The notes: generated by a model from the sequence alone, not told the origin. DNA of 64,000 nt from Streptomyces sp. ML-6 (GCF_030116705.1 NZ_JAOTIK010000001.1:2747001-2811000), one strand, 5' to 3'. Positions 33,589 to 43,058 are shown, counted from the first letter of the stretch. Program-made: numbers and translations.

Positions 33589-33911
33589 GGCCCCGGCCCG
33601 GGACCGGGGGCCGAGAACCAGAGTCGGGAACCGGGACCGGGACTGGCGGAACGCCCATCGAGCACCGCGCCGAACACCCGTCGAGCACCCCGTAGGAGGA
33701 ACGCTCCGGATGGACGGCCCCGCGAAGGAGGTCGTGGCCGCCTACGAGCGGTTCACCTCCGGAAGGAAATAGCCCGCGCCCTCCGTACGGACCGGCAGCC
33801 CGGGGAACAGCCGGGAGGCCGCTCCCCGCTGCTCCCCAGGCGGTAAACTCCCGGGGCTCACCAGGGGTTTGCCCGAGCCGAGCAAGCCGAACGGTCCGAA
33901 CAGGGGGACAC
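33589..33911. other. Gap with an ABC ATPase scrap
   Basis: Besides the ABC ATPase remnant listed next, this stretch holds GGGACCGGG-type imperfect repeats at 33595-33645 and the ribosome site (AGGGGGA) of the following kinase. No complete gene. Confidence 0.5.
33689..33772 (+). pseudogene. C-terminal remnant of an export ABC ATPase (TagH/Wzt-like)
   Basis: The open frame reads PVGGTLRMDGPAKEVVAAYERF and then TSGRK with a TAG stop. 'G-x-(L/I)-x-x-x-G-(P/D)-x-x-(E/D)-V-V-A-x-Y' is the standard end of ATPases that export teichoic acids and polysaccharides (TagH, Wzt, RfbB). Everything before it (Walker A, signature, Walker B) is absent, so only about 25 codons survive. It follows directly after the plus-strand TagF-like gene, exactly where an exporter gene would be expected. 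A short independent peptide from ATG 33710 is possible because GGAGGAA precedes it, but I regard that as relic sequence. Confidence 0.6.
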
Positions 33912-34934
33912 ATGCAGGACGGGGTGCCGGGGCCGCTGCGGGCGGACGATCCGCGCGAGATCTCCGGTTACGTGCTGCGGGCCCGGGTGGGCGAGGGCGG
34001 GATGGGCACCGTCTACCTCTCGCACACCCGGGGCGGCCAGCCCGTCGCGCTGAAGGCGGTCCGCCGGGAGCACGCGCGGGACGCGGCGTTCCGGGAGCGG
34101 TTCGCCCGCGAGGTGGCCGCCGCCCGCCGGGTCTCCGGCTACCACCTGGTGCCCGTCGTCGACCACGGCGCCGAGGGGGAGACGCCCTGGCTCGCCACCC
34201 ACTACGTCCCCGGCCTGCCGCTGGACACCGTCGTCGACCGGTACGGGCCGCTGCCGACGGCCACCGTGCTCCGGCTGACCGGCTGTCTCGCCGGTGCGCT
34301 GGCCTCGGTCCACTCCGCCGGGGTCATCCACCGCGACGTCAAGCCCGGCAATCTGCTGCTCGCCGCGAGCGGCCCCTGGCTGCTCGACTTCGGCATCGCG
34401 CGGACGTCGGACCTGCGCACCCTCACCACGGTGGGCCGGCTGGTCGGCACCCCGAAGAACATGTCGCCCGAGCACGCGCTGGGCAGGCCGCTGACGTCCG
34501 CGTCCGACGTGTTCGCGCTCGGGCTGCTGGCCGCCGAGGCCGCCACCGGGGAGCACCCGTACGGGCGGGGCCACGGTCTCGCGGTCGCCGCCCGCATCGC
34601 GGAGACCGACCGCGAACCCCCGGCGCTGGACCACCACCCCGAACCGCTGCGCCAACTGCTCCGGCTCTGTCTGGCGGCCCGGCCCGAGGACCGTCCCTCG
34701 GCCCCGGAGGTCGCCGAACTGTGCCGACGGGCACTGGGCGCGGACGACGTGCGGGGGCTGCGGGACTTCACCGGCTGGCTGCCGGACCCGGTGGCCTCGG
34801 CCGTGGCCCGGATCGAGGCGGCGACCCGGCCCCGCTCCGCCGCGTACACGCCCACGTACGTGCCGACCGTGCGCGATCCGCTGGCCGCCGAATGGAATCG
34901 CCGGGTCCGCCGAAACCCGTCACCGGGGAGCTGA
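33912..34934 (+). CDS. Soluble Ser/Thr protein kinase
   Basis: A 340-residue PknB-type kinase. Visible motifs are GEGGMGTVYLSH (glycine loop), VALKAV (Lys48), GVIHRDVKPGNLLL (catalytic loop), LLDFGIART and VGTPKNMSPEHALGRP (activation segment end). The domain fills residues 20-285, followed by only about 55 residues, with no membrane helix or sensor domain. It starts after AGGGGGA. A second, longer kinase begins 90 bases downstream; the first 150 bases of the two genes are nearly identical, so they arose by tandem duplication. MSPEHALG in place of the commoner APE segment is shared by both. Confidence 0.9.
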   Translation: MQDGVPGPLRADDPREISGYVLRARVGEGGMGTVYLSHTRGGQPVALKAVRREHARDAAFRERFAREVAAARRVSGYHLVPVVDHGAEGETPWLATHYVPGLPLDTVVDRYGPLPTATVLRLTGCLAGALASVHSAGVIHRDVKPGNLLLAASGPWLLDFGIARTSDLRTLTTVGRLVGTPKNMSPEHALGRPLTSASDVFALGLLAAEAATGEHPYGRGHGLAVAARIAETDREPPALDHHPEPLRQLLRLCLAARPEDRPSAPEVAELCRRALGADDVRGLRDFTGWLPDPVASAVARIEAATRPRSAAYTPTYVPTVRDPLAAEWNRRVRRNPSPGS

Positions 34935-34983
34935 CTTGACGGGCCGGAAGGTGTCGTAGTCTCATCCGGCACACTTAGCAGTG

Positions 34984-35022
34984 ATGAGCGGGGGAGGCTC
35001 CCATCAGTACCGGCACCGGTGA
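34984..35022 (+). promoter_or_regulatory. Possible 12-codon leader ORF before kinase gene
   Basis: ATG at 34984 opens MSGGGSHQYRHR and stops with TGA one base before the GTG start of the kinase. The only good ribosome site (GGGGGAGG, 34990-34997) lies inside this mini-ORF, so translation of the kinase could be coupled to it. Not proven. Confidence 0.35.
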
Positions 35023-35023
35023 C

Positions 35024-36916
35024 GTGTTCACACCTCTCGGCCCCCAGGATCCGCGCGAGATCTCCGGATACCGGTTGATCGCCCGGATCGGCGAGGGCGG
35101 AATGGGCACCGTCTACCTCTCGCACACCCGGGGCGGCCAGGCCGTCGCGCTGAAGCTGATCCGTCGCGAGTTCGGCGACGATCCGGAATTCCGTCGCCGG
35201 TTCGACCAGGAGGTGCAGGCCGCCCGGCGCGTGCAGGGCTACCACCTGGTGCCGGTCGTCGACCACGACACCTCCGGCCCGCTGCCCTGGCTGGCCTCGG
35301 CGTTCGTCCCCGGTCTGGCGCTCCAGGCGGTCCTGGAGGCCCACGGTCCGCTACCGCTGTCCGCAGTCTTCCGGCTCGTCGGCTGCACCGCGCAGGCGCT
35401 GGGGTCCATCCACGCGGCCGGGGTCGTCCACCGCGACCTGAAGCCCGGCAACATCCTGCTCGGCGCGACGGGCCCGTACGTCATCGACTTCGGGATCGCC
35501 CGGGCCGGCGACGCCACGCAGCTCACCGGCAGCGGGGTCATCGGCACACCGCAGTACATGTCGCCGGAACACGCGCTCGGCGAGCGGGTCGGCCCGGCCA
35601 CGGACGTGTTCTCGCTGGGGCTGATCGCGGCCGTCGCGGCGACCGGACGGCACCCGTACGGGGCGGGCGGCGCCCTCACCGTCGCCACCCAGATCGCCAA
35701 CACCGCCAGCCGCCCGCCGCGGCTGGACGAGTACCCGGCGGAGCTGCGCCCGTTGCTCGAACGGTGCCTGACCGCGGACCCGGGCACCCGTATCACCCCC
35801 GCCGAACTGGCGTCCCTGTGCGAGCAGGCCGCGGGCCGGCCGCTGCGGGAGTCCGGCGACTGGCTGCCCGCACCGGTCGCCGCCCGGATCGCCCACCACG
35901 AACAGGCCGCGCAGCTGCCCCCGCAGCCGGCGGACCCGGCGAGCCCCGCGTACCCGCCGAACGCACCGAACGCGCCGCAGCCCGGTTCCAACCCCTACGC
36001 CACCGGCGCGACTCCCCACCCCAACCCCTACGCCACCGGCACCGTGCCGCCCGCCGCCTCCGTGCCGTCGTACGGGCCGGGGCAGGCGGGGCCGGGAACA
36101 GGAACGGGACCTGCGGCGGGCGGCGGGTGGCCCGGCACGGCGCCGCTCACCCAGCCGCCCGGGGCGGTGCCGCCCGCCCAGGGCCCCGGCAGCGGACCGT
36201 TCCCGGCATCTCAGCCCGCCCCGCAGCCTCCGGAGACCGGCTCCGCCGCGCCCCGCCGCAAGCGCCCGGCCCTGCTGATCGCCGCCGTGGTGGTCGCGTT
36301 CGCCACCGGCATCGGCGGCACGCTCTGGGCGCTCGGCAAGGACTCGGACGACGAGAAGAAACAGAACAACGGCAGCAGCGCACAGGGCCCCCGGAAGTCC
36401 GGCACGGACGGCGGGTCCGCCACGCCCGACGACTCCTCCGACGACTCCACCAGCGGCTCCACCGGCGAGCCGTCCGGCACCGGGTCGGAGAACCTCCCGC
36501 CCGCCTCGTACACCGAGATCTTCAAGGACAAGCCGCTGACCCTGCGCACCCCGTCGGGCCTGGACAACACCTACGTCGACATGGACGTCCCGCTCGTGGA
36601 CCCCAACGCGGGGATCGACTCGGACGACCGCGAGCTCAACGCCTCGTACGACACGCTGGAGTTCAACCGGGCCCTGGGCAAGGCGAACGGCGAATCCGCC
36701 GAGGCGTGCCACACCGCCGCCAAGCAGAACCCTCTCCCCAGCTCGGTCTCCGGCGAGACCCTGAACAAGGAGAAGACCATCGTGGCGGGCGACGTGATGT
36801 GCAGTGTGACCTCCGAGGGCAACCTCGCCCAGTGGAAGATCTCCAACGTGGTGTTCGACGCGAACAAGAGGACCCCCACCTACGAGGGCACGCTGACCCT
36901 CTGGAAGATCGACTGA
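35024..36916 (+). CDS. Membrane Ser/Thr protein kinase with outer domain
   Basis: A 630-residue receptor-type kinase. Residues 15-285 form the kinase: RIGEGGMGTVYLSHTRGG, VALKLI (Lys44), GVVHRDLKPGNILL, DFGIARAG, GTPQYMSPEHALGE. A Pro/Ala/Gly/Asn-rich linker with two NPYATG units follows. One membrane helix (LLIAAVVVAFATGIGGTLWA) leads to an acidic Ser/Asp-rich stalk and a roughly 140-residue outer domain with two Cys (EACHTAAK, DVMCSVTSEG) likely joined by a disulfide. The outer domain is not PASTA and I do not recognise it. The start is uncertain: GTG 35024 lacks its own ribosome site, whereas GGGAGG sits 5 bases before an ATC at 35003 that would give a STGTGDVF leader. See findings. Confidence 0.88.
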   Translation: MFTPLGPQDPREISGYRLIARIGEGGMGTVYLSHTRGGQAVALKLIRREFGDDPEFRRRFDQEVQAARRVQGYHLVPVVDHDTSGPLPWLASAFVPGLALQAVLEAHGPLPLSAVFRLVGCTAQALGSIHAAGVVHRDLKPGNILLGATGPYVIDFGIARAGDATQLTGSGVIGTPQYMSPEHALGERVGPATDVFSLGLIAAVAATGRHPYGAGGALTVATQIANTASRPPRLDEYPAELRPLLERCLTADPGTRITPAELASLCEQAAGRPLRESGDWLPAPVAARIAHHEQAAQLPPQPADPASPAYPPNAPNAPQPGSNPYATGATPHPNPYATGTVPPAASVPSYGPGQAGPGTGTGPAAGGGWPGTAPLTQPPGAVPPAQGPGSGPFPASQPAPQPPETGSAAPRRKRPALLIAAVVVAFATGIGGTLWALGKDSDDEKKQNNGSSAQGPRKSGTDGGSATPDDSSDDSTSGSTGEPSGTGSENLPPASYTEIFKDKPLTLRTPSGLDNTYVDMDVPLVDPNAGIDSDDRELNASYDTLEFNRALGKANGESAEACHTAAKQNPLPSSVSGETLNKEKTIVAGDVMCSVTSEGNLAQWKISNVVFDANKRTPTYEGTLTLWKID

Positions 36917-36949
36917 CGGCCGTCCCCGGTCGTCCCGGCCGTTCACGAA

Positions 36950-36984
36950 GGCCCCGGGGTTCCGTTCACGCAGACCCCGGGGCC
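36950..36984 (+). terminator. Terminator of kinase gene
   Basis: GGCCCCGGGGT and its complement ACCCCGGGGCC, 11-base stem with a 13-base loop, 33 bases after the kinase stop. Confidence 0.65.
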
Positions 36985-37035
36985 CCGGAACCGCCCCCGG
37001 AACAACTCCGTCCGCCGCCGGCCGGAAAAGACGGC

Positions 37036-37069
37036 GGCGGTCGCCGGACCGACCGGTCCGGCGACCGCC
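37036..37069 (-). terminator. Terminator of the gdh gene
   Basis: A perfect 15-base stem (GGCGGTCGCCGGACC and its complement) with a GACC loop. On the minus strand GTCTTTTCC follows, a usable T-run, just after the glutamate dehydrogenase stop. Confidence 0.85.
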
Positions 37070-37085
37070 TCTCACCCCTCGGGCG

Positions 37086-40000
37086 TCACGCGTGCGTGCG
37101 CAGCAGCGTCCGCATCGTCCGCATGGCCACCGACAGGTTCGCCAGGTCGAAGGCGTCCGAGCCCTGGATCTCGTCGAGCGTGGAGCGCGAACGCGTGAGG
37201 ATCGCCGCGTTCTTCTCCTCCCAGGCCTTGAACCGCTCCTCCGGCGTCGAGCCCCCGTTGCCCACCGACAGCACGTCCGCGGTGAGCGCGGCGTGCGCCG
37301 CGTACAGGTCCTCGCGGATGGAGGCGCGGGCCATGGACTGCCAGCGGTCGGCCCGCGGCAGCTCGATGATCCGGTCCATCAGCCGGGTGATGCCCAGCCG
37401 GTCGGCGAGGTCGTAGTACACCTCGGCGACGGCGAGCGGGTCCTTGCCGGTGCGCTCCGTGATCGCCACGATGTCCAGCGCCGGGAAGGCGGAGGAGAAT
37501 CCGGCGACCCGCTGGGCCAGTTCGCCCGGGACGCCCGCCTCGGTGAGCTCGTCCAGGATCGACTGGTACCACTCCAGGTCGGTGCCCTTCAGCATCTTGG
37601 GCAGCTCGGCCCAGACCTGCTCGACCCCGGCCTTGAAGAAGTCGACCGTCTCCGCGATCTCCAGCGGCTGCGGCCGGTTGCCGAGCAGCCAGCGCGAACC
37701 GCGCTCGACGAGCCGGCGCGAGTGCAGCCGCACGCGGGTCTGCACATCGGCGGCGACCTTGTTGTCGAGCGCCTCCACGGCGTCCCACACCTGGCCGAGG
37801 CCGAAGATCTCACGGGCCGCGAACTGTGCCCGCACGATCTCCTCGATCGAGGCGCCGGTCTCTTCCCGCAGCCGGTGCAGGAAGGTCGAACCGCCGGTGT
37901 TCACCGTGTCGTTGACCAGGACGGTGGTGATGATCTCGCGGCGCAGCGCGTGCCCGTCGACCGCCTCGGGGAACTGCTCGCGCAGCTGGTGCGGGAAGTA
38001 GGCGTGCAGCAGCTGCTGCAGGTGCGGGTCGTCCGGCAGGCTGGTGCGGATCAGCTCCCGGGCCACGGTGATCTTCGTGTAGGCGAGCAGCACGGCGAGT
38101 TCGGGCTGGGTGAGACCCTTGCCGGCGTTGAGCAGCTCGCGGATCTGCCGGTCGTTGGGCAGGAACTCCAGGGCGCGGTCGAGGTCGCCGTCGCGGCCCA
38201 GTCGGCGCATGAAGCGCTGGTGGGCGTGGAGCAGGGAGGCCGACTGGGCCGTGGCGTTGGCGAGCGCCACGTTCTGCGCGTAGTTGTTGCGCAGGACCAG
38301 GCGGCCGATCTCGTCGGTCATCTCGGCGAGCAGCTTGTTGCGCTGCTTGACGGTCATGTCGCCGTCCCGGACCAGACCGTTGAGCAGGATCTTGATGTTC
38401 ACCTCGTGGTCGGAGGTGTCCACGCCGGCGCTGTTGTCGATCGCGTCGGTGTTGATCCGGCCGCCGGTGCGGGCGAACTCGATCCGGCCGAGCTGGGTGG
38501 CGCCGAGGTTGCCGCCCTCGCCGACGACCTTGGCCCGCAGGTCCTGGCCGTTGACCCGGATCGCGTCGTTGGCCTTGTCGCCGACGTCCGCGTTCGATTC
38601 GGCGGAGGACTTGATGTACGTGCCGATGCCGCCGTTCCACACCAGGTCCACGGGGGCCTTGAGGATGGTCTGCATCAGCTCGGCGGGCGTCATCTTGGTG
38701 ACTCCCGGCTCGATGTCGAGCGCCTCGCGGATGTGGGCGTTGATCGGGATGGACTTGGCGCTGCGCGGGTGGACGCCGCCGCCCGCGGAGAGCAGTTCCT
38801 TGTCGTAGTCGGCCCAGGAGCTGCGCGGCAGCTCGAAGAGGCGGCGCCGCTCGGCGTAGGAGGTGGCGGCGTCCGGGGTCGGGTCGAGGAAGATGTGCCG
38901 GTGGTCGAAGGCGGCGACGAGCCGGATGTGCTCGGAGAGCAGCATGCCGTTGCCGAACACGTCACCGGACATGTCGCCGACGCCGACGACGGTGAAGTCC
39001 TGGGTCTGGGTGTCGTGGCCCAGCTCGCGGAAGTGCCGCTTGACGGACTCCCAGGCGCCGCGGGCGGTGATGCCCATGCCCTTGTGGTCGTAACCGGCGG
39101 AGCCGCCGGAGGCGAAGGCGTCGCCGAGCCAGAAGCCGTACGTGACGGCGACCTCGTTGGCGATGTCGGAGAAGCTCGCGGTGCCCTTGTCGGCGGCGAC
39201 GACCAGGTAGGTGTCGTCCTCGTCGTGCCGGACGACGTCCTTGGGCGGCACGACCTCGCCGGCCACCATGTTGTCGGTGATGTCGAGCAGCGCCGAGATG
39301 AAGGTGCGGTACGAGGCGATGCCCTCGGCCATCCAGGCGTCGCGGTCGACGGCCGGGTCCGGGAGCTGCTTGGCGACGAACCCGCCCTTGGCCCCGACGG
39401 GCACGATGACGGTGTTCTTGACCATCTGCGCCTTGACCAGGCCGAGGATCTCCGTGCGGAAGTCCTCGCGCCGGTCCGACCAGCGCAGACCGCCCCGGGC
39501 GACCTTGCCGAAGCGCAGGTGCACGCCCTCGACGCGCGGCGAGTAGACCCAGATTTCGAAGGCCGGCCGGGGCGCGGGCAGGTCCGGGATGGACTGCGGG
39601 TCGAACTTCATCGAGACGTAGCCGTGCGGCTTGCCGCTGTCGGCCATCTGGAAGAAGTTGGTGCGCAGGGTGGCCTTGATGACGGTGAGGAAGGAGCGCA
39701 GGATGCGGTCCTCGTCGAGCGAGGCGACCTGGTCCAGGGCCCCGTCCAGTTCCTCCAGGAGGCCGTCGGTCAGCTCGGTGCCGGCGCTCTGCCGCTCCGG
39801 GGACATCCGGGCCTCGAAGAGCGAGACCAGCAGCCGGGTGGTGTGGACGTTGTTGCGGAGAGTGCTCTCCATGTAGTCCTGGCTGAACGTCGATCCGGCC
39901 TGGCGCAGGTACTTGGCGTAGGCGCGCAGCACCACCGCCTGGCGCCAGGTCAGCCCGGCGCCCAGGACCAGCGAGTTGAAGCCGTCGTTCTCGGCTTCAC

Positions 40001-42095
40001 CGGTCCACACGGCGGCGAAGGCGTCCTGGAAGCGGTCGCGGGCGTCGTCGGCGAGGTAGTTGCCGTCGGTCTGCGGCATCCGGAGCCCGAAGTCGTAGAT
40101 CCAGGCGTGCGTACGGTCCGCGCAGCGCAGCTCGTACGGGCGCTCGTCGACGACCTCGACGCCGAGCCGCTGGAGGGCCGGGAGCACGGCGGACAGGGAG
40201 ACCTGCTCACCGGTCCGGTAGATCTTGAAGCGGCGCTCGCCGGGGCCGGCGCCGACCGGCTCGTACAGGCTGAGGGCGAAGTCCTTCTCGTCCTTCTTGA
40301 GCGCCTCGAGGTGGACCAGGTCGGCCACGGCGGCGCGCGGCGTGTGGTCGGCCTTGTAGCCCTCGGGGAAGGAGTGGCCGTACTGGCGCAGCAGTTCGGC
40401 GGCCCGTTCCTCGCCGCACTCGGCGCCCAGCGCCTCCTGGAAGCCGTCCGCCCAGGAGCGGGCGGCCTCGACGAGCCGGGCCTCGATGCGGTCGGCCTCG
40501 GCGTCGGTGAGGTCGGGCAGTTCGGTGCCGGGGGCGACCCGGACGACGAAGTGCAGCCGGGAGAGGATCGACTCGGTGTTCCAGGCGGTGAAGTCGACGC
40601 TGATGCCGCCCAGTTCCTCCTTGAGGATGTCGATCAGGCGCAGCCGCACACCGGTGGTGTAGCGGTCGCGCGGCAGGTAGACGATCGCGGAGTAGTAGCG
40701 CCCGTACTCGTCCTGGCGCAGGTAGAGCCGCAGCCGACGGCGCTCCTGGAGGTAGAGCACGGAGGTGACCACGGAGCGCAGCTGGTCGACGGGCGTCTGG
40801 AAGAGCTCGTCGCGCGGGTACGTCTCCAGGATCTGGAGCAGGTCGCGGCCGTCGTGGCTGTTGGGTGAGAAGCCGGCTCCCTCCAGCACCTCGGCGACCT
40901 TGCGGCGGATGACGGGCACCCGGCGCACGGACTCGGTGTAGGCGGCGGAGGAGAACAGGCCGAGGAAGCGGCGCTCGCCGATGACGTTGCCGGCCTCGTC
41001 GAACTTCTTCACGCCGACGTAGTCGAGGTAGCTGGGGCGGTGCACGGTCGACCGGCTGTTGGCCTTGGTGAGGACGAGGAGCTTGCGCTCCCGGGCCTTG
41101 GCGCGGACGTCGGCGGGCAGCCGGTCGAAGGAGGGGCTGACCGGGTGCGCCTCGTCGACGCTGTGGTGCGGGTCGGAACGCAGGATGCCGAGGCCGGTGC
41201 CGGCGACGGCGGCCAGCGAGTCGGTGTCCTTCAGCTCGTACTCGCGGTAGCCGAGGAAGGTGAAGTGGTCGGCGGCGAGCCAGCGCAGCAGTTCCCTGGC
41301 CTCGTTGACCTCTTCGTCGGCGAGGTCGTCGAGCGGTTCGGCGGGCAGGTCGTCGGCGATGCGCAGCGCGGCCTCGCGCATCTTCTCCCAGTCCTCGACG
41401 GTCTCCCGCACGTCGGACAGGACGCGCAGCAGGTCGGCGGTGATCTGCTGGAGGTCGGCGCGGTCGGTCTCGCGGTCGATCTCGACGTGGATCCAGGACT
41501 CGACGAGTGCGTCGTGCGGCAGCTCGACCTTGCCGTCCTTCGTGCCGCCCTTGGCGTTCTTGCCGCCCTGCGGGCCCGCCTGGAGGCCGTTGCCCGCGGT
41601 GAGGACCTCGATGAGCTTGCCGGTGACGTCACGGCGCACGGCGACCTGCGGGTGGATCACGACGTGGATGCCGCGCCCCTGCCGGGACAGCTCGTTGGTG
41701 ACGGAGTCGACCAGGAACGGCATGTCGTCGGTGACCACCTCGACGACGGTGTGGCTGCACGTCCAGCCGTTCTCCTCGACGGTCGGGGTGTGCACCCGGA
41801 CGTTCGCCGTGCCCTGCGGGCGCGTTTCGGCCAGTCGGTAGTGGGAGGAGGCGGCCCCGAAGACGTCCACGGGGTCACGGCCCGTGATGTCCTCCGGAGC
41901 GGTGTGCAGGTAGTAGCGCTGGAGGTAGGAGAGGATTGCGTCCTGCCCGGGACGTTCCTGCTCGTCCCCGGTGCCCGCGACACGGACCCGGGAGGTACCG
42001 CCCGGCCCGCCGACACCACCGCCCGGGCTGTTGTCAGCTACCCTCGCGGCTCGTGCGAGCAGCTCGGCCTTGGCTTCGTCCAGCTTGGTCTGCAT
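37086..42095 (-). CDS. gdh: Large NAD-dependent glutamate dehydrogenase
   Basis: A 1669-residue enzyme of the 180-kDa class that converts glutamate to 2-oxoglutarate and ammonia with NAD. The N-terminal 700 residues contain ACT-like regulatory segments (DDMPFLVDSVTNELSRQGRG). The catalytic region has VHLRFGKVARGGLRWSDRRE, MVKNTVIVPVGAKGGFVAK with the active-site Lys, and GVGDMSGDVFGNGMLLSEHI, the nucleotide-binding turn. The helical C-terminal domain ends LRTHA. ATG at 42095 (MQTKLDEAKAELL) is chosen since GAGG precedes it closely and relatives begin the same way; an ATG 18 codons upstream would add an unsupported leader. It forms its own transcription unit. Confidence 0.95.
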   Translation of the reverse strand: MQTKLDEAKAELLARAARVADNSPGGGVGGPGGTSRVRVAGTGDEQERPGQDAILSYLQRYYLHTAPEDITGRDPVDVFGAASSHYRLAETRPQGTANVRVHTPTVEENGWTCSHTVVEVVTDDMPFLVDSVTNELSRQGRGIHVVIHPQVAVRRDVTGKLIEVLTAGNGLQAGPQGGKNAKGGTKDGKVELPHDALVESWIHVEIDRETDRADLQQITADLLRVLSDVRETVEDWEKMREAALRIADDLPAEPLDDLADEEVNEARELLRWLAADHFTFLGYREYELKDTDSLAAVAGTGLGILRSDPHHSVDEAHPVSPSFDRLPADVRAKARERKLLVLTKANSRSTVHRPSYLDYVGVKKFDEAGNVIGERRFLGLFSSAAYTESVRRVPVIRRKVAEVLEGAGFSPNSHDGRDLLQILETYPRDELFQTPVDQLRSVVTSVLYLQERRRLRLYLRQDEYGRYYSAIVYLPRDRYTTGVRLRLIDILKEELGGISVDFTAWNTESILSRLHFVVRVAPGTELPDLTDAEADRIEARLVEAARSWADGFQEALGAECGEERAAELLRQYGHSFPEGYKADHTPRAAVADLVHLEALKKDEKDFALSLYEPVGAGPGERRFKIYRTGEQVSLSAVLPALQRLGVEVVDERPYELRCADRTHAWIYDFGLRMPQTDGNYLADDARDRFQDAFAAVWTGEAENDGFNSLVLGAGLTWRQAVVLRAYAKYLRQAGSTFSQDYMESTLRNNVHTTRLLVSLFEARMSPERQSAGTELTDGLLEELDGALDQVASLDEDRILRSFLTVIKATLRTNFFQMADSGKPHGYVSMKFDPQSIPDLPAPRPAFEIWVYSPRVEGVHLRFGKVARGGLRWSDRREDFRTEILGLVKAQMVKNTVIVPVGAKGGFVAKQLPDPAVDRDAWMAEGIASYRTFISALLDITDNMVAGEVVPPKDVVRHDEDDTYLVVAADKGTASFSDIANEVAVTYGFWLGDAFASGGSAGYDHKGMGITARGAWESVKRHFRELGHDTQTQDFTVVGVGDMSGDVFGNGMLLSEHIRLVAAFDHRHIFLDPTPDAATSYAERRRLFELPRSSWADYDKELLSAGGGVHPRSAKSIPINAHIREALDIEPGVTKMTPAELMQTILKAPVDLVWNGGIGTYIKSSAESNADVGDKANDAIRVNGQDLRAKVVGEGGNLGATQLGRIEFARTGGRINTDAIDNSAGVDTSDHEVNIKILLNGLVRDGDMTVKQRNKLLAEMTDEIGRLVLRNNYAQNVALANATAQSASLLHAHQRFMRRLGRDGDLDRALEFLPNDRQIRELLNAGKGLTQPELAVLLAYTKITVARELIRTSLPDDPHLQQLLHAYFPHQLREQFPEAVDGHALRREIITTVLVNDTVNTGGSTFLHRLREETGASIEEIVRAQFAAREIFGLGQVWDAVEALDNKVAADVQTRVRLHSRRLVERGSRWLLGNRPQPLEIAETVDFFKAGVEQVWAELPKMLKGTDLEWYQSILDELTEAGVPGELAQRVAGFSSAFPALDIVAITERTGKDPLAVAEVYYDLADRLGITRLMDRIIELPRADRWQSMARASIREDLYAAHAALTADVLSVGNGGSTPEERFKAWEEKNAAILTRSRSTLDEIQGSDAFDLANLSVAMRTMRTLLRTHA

Positions 42096-42488
42096 GTCCT
42101 CTGGCTCCTGTCGCGCGCCGTTGCGTGACGTAGGTGGAATGGGCGGCATAGCACCATGACCCGGATCTTCCGGTCCGGGTCGACGCTACCGCTCTGCCGC
42201 TGTGAGAGATGCCCGGAACCGTTTCGGCCCCTCCGGGGAGTCGGTCCGGGCGGTGAGGATCGGCGACGGCCCGGAGGATGTGGCACTCCGGGTGCGGGCC
42301 GGGGGCTCCACTGCCCCCGAGGCGTATCGCGCTGATCACGGGGTCCAGGCTATCTCGCCCGACCCCTTCGCCGTCATGAGTTGTATATGTCCAAAAAACG
42401 GCTCCGAATTTGACACCTTGGACAGCGCGCCCGCCCGTATTGCCGCACTCTGGTAACGAACAGGCCGACGAACCGTGGGAGCCCCACC
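42096..42488. other. Divergent promoter region, gdh and DJ-1 gene
   Basis: Nearly 400 bases without a credible gene. A locally A/T-rich island at 42380-42420 (TTGTATATGTCCAAAAAACGG, then ATTTGACACC) stands out against the high-GC background and may hold the promoters. I could not assign a -10/-35 pair confidently. Confidence 0.4.
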
Positions 42489-43058
42489 ATGGCACCGAAG
42501 ATCCTGATCGTCACCGGCGACGCCGCCGAGTCCCTGGAGGTCCTCTACCCGTACCAGCGACTGCGCGAGGAGGGGTACGACGTCCATGTCGCGGCCCCCA
42601 GCCGCAAGACGCTGCGCTTCGTGGTCCACGACTTCGTGCCCGGGTTCGACACCTACACCGAGAAGCCCGGCTACACCTGGCCCGCCGACCTGGCCTTCTC
42701 CGAGGTCGACGCCGGGGACTACGCGGCCCTGGTGATCCCGGGCGGCCGGGCTCCCGAGTACCTGCGCAACGACGCGGAGCTGCGCAAGATCCTCAAGGCG
42801 TTCTTCGACTCGGACCGGCCCGTGGCCCAGATCTGCCACGGTCCGCTGATGACCGCGGCGATCGGCGCGCTGACCGGGCGGCACGTCACGGCGTACCCCG
42901 CGCTGGAGCTGGACATGCAGGCGGCGGGCGCCACCTTCGAGGACCACGAGGCGGTGGTCGACGGCGTGCTGGTCTCCGCCCGGGCGTGGCCGGACCACTC
43001 GGCGTGGATGCGCGAGTTCCTGAAGGTCCTCCGCGAGAAGGCCCCGGTCGACGCCTGA
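42489..43058 (+). CDS. DJ-1/PfpI family protein
   Basis: A 189-residue single-domain protein of the class I glutamine amidotransferase-like fold. The nucleophile elbow is VAQICHGPL (Cys116), followed by the usual small-residue turn; an upstream Glu (Glu14 or Glu17) would pair with it. LVIPGGRAPEYLRNDAEL is the oxyanion-side signature. Members act as deglycases, proteases or redox-sensing chaperones; which applies here is not determinable. ATG 42489 follows GGGAGCC. It is followed by about 150 bases and a convergent hydrolase gene. Confidence 0.9.
   Translation: MAPKILIVTGDAAESLEVLYPYQRLREEGYDVHVAAPSRKTLRFVVHDFVPGFDTYTEKPGYTWPADLAFSEVDAGDYAALVIPGGRAPEYLRNDAELRKILKAFFDSDRPVAQICHGPLMTAAIGALTGRHVTAYPALELDMQAAGATFEDHEAVVDGVLVSARAWPDHSAWMREFLKVLREKAPVDA

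Noticed and set aside
37092..40868. A 1258-residue plus-strand open frame opposite glutamate dehydrogenase
   Set aside because: It is an antisense shadow of a clearly conserved gene, has no domain similarity, and is interrupted where codon bias predicts.
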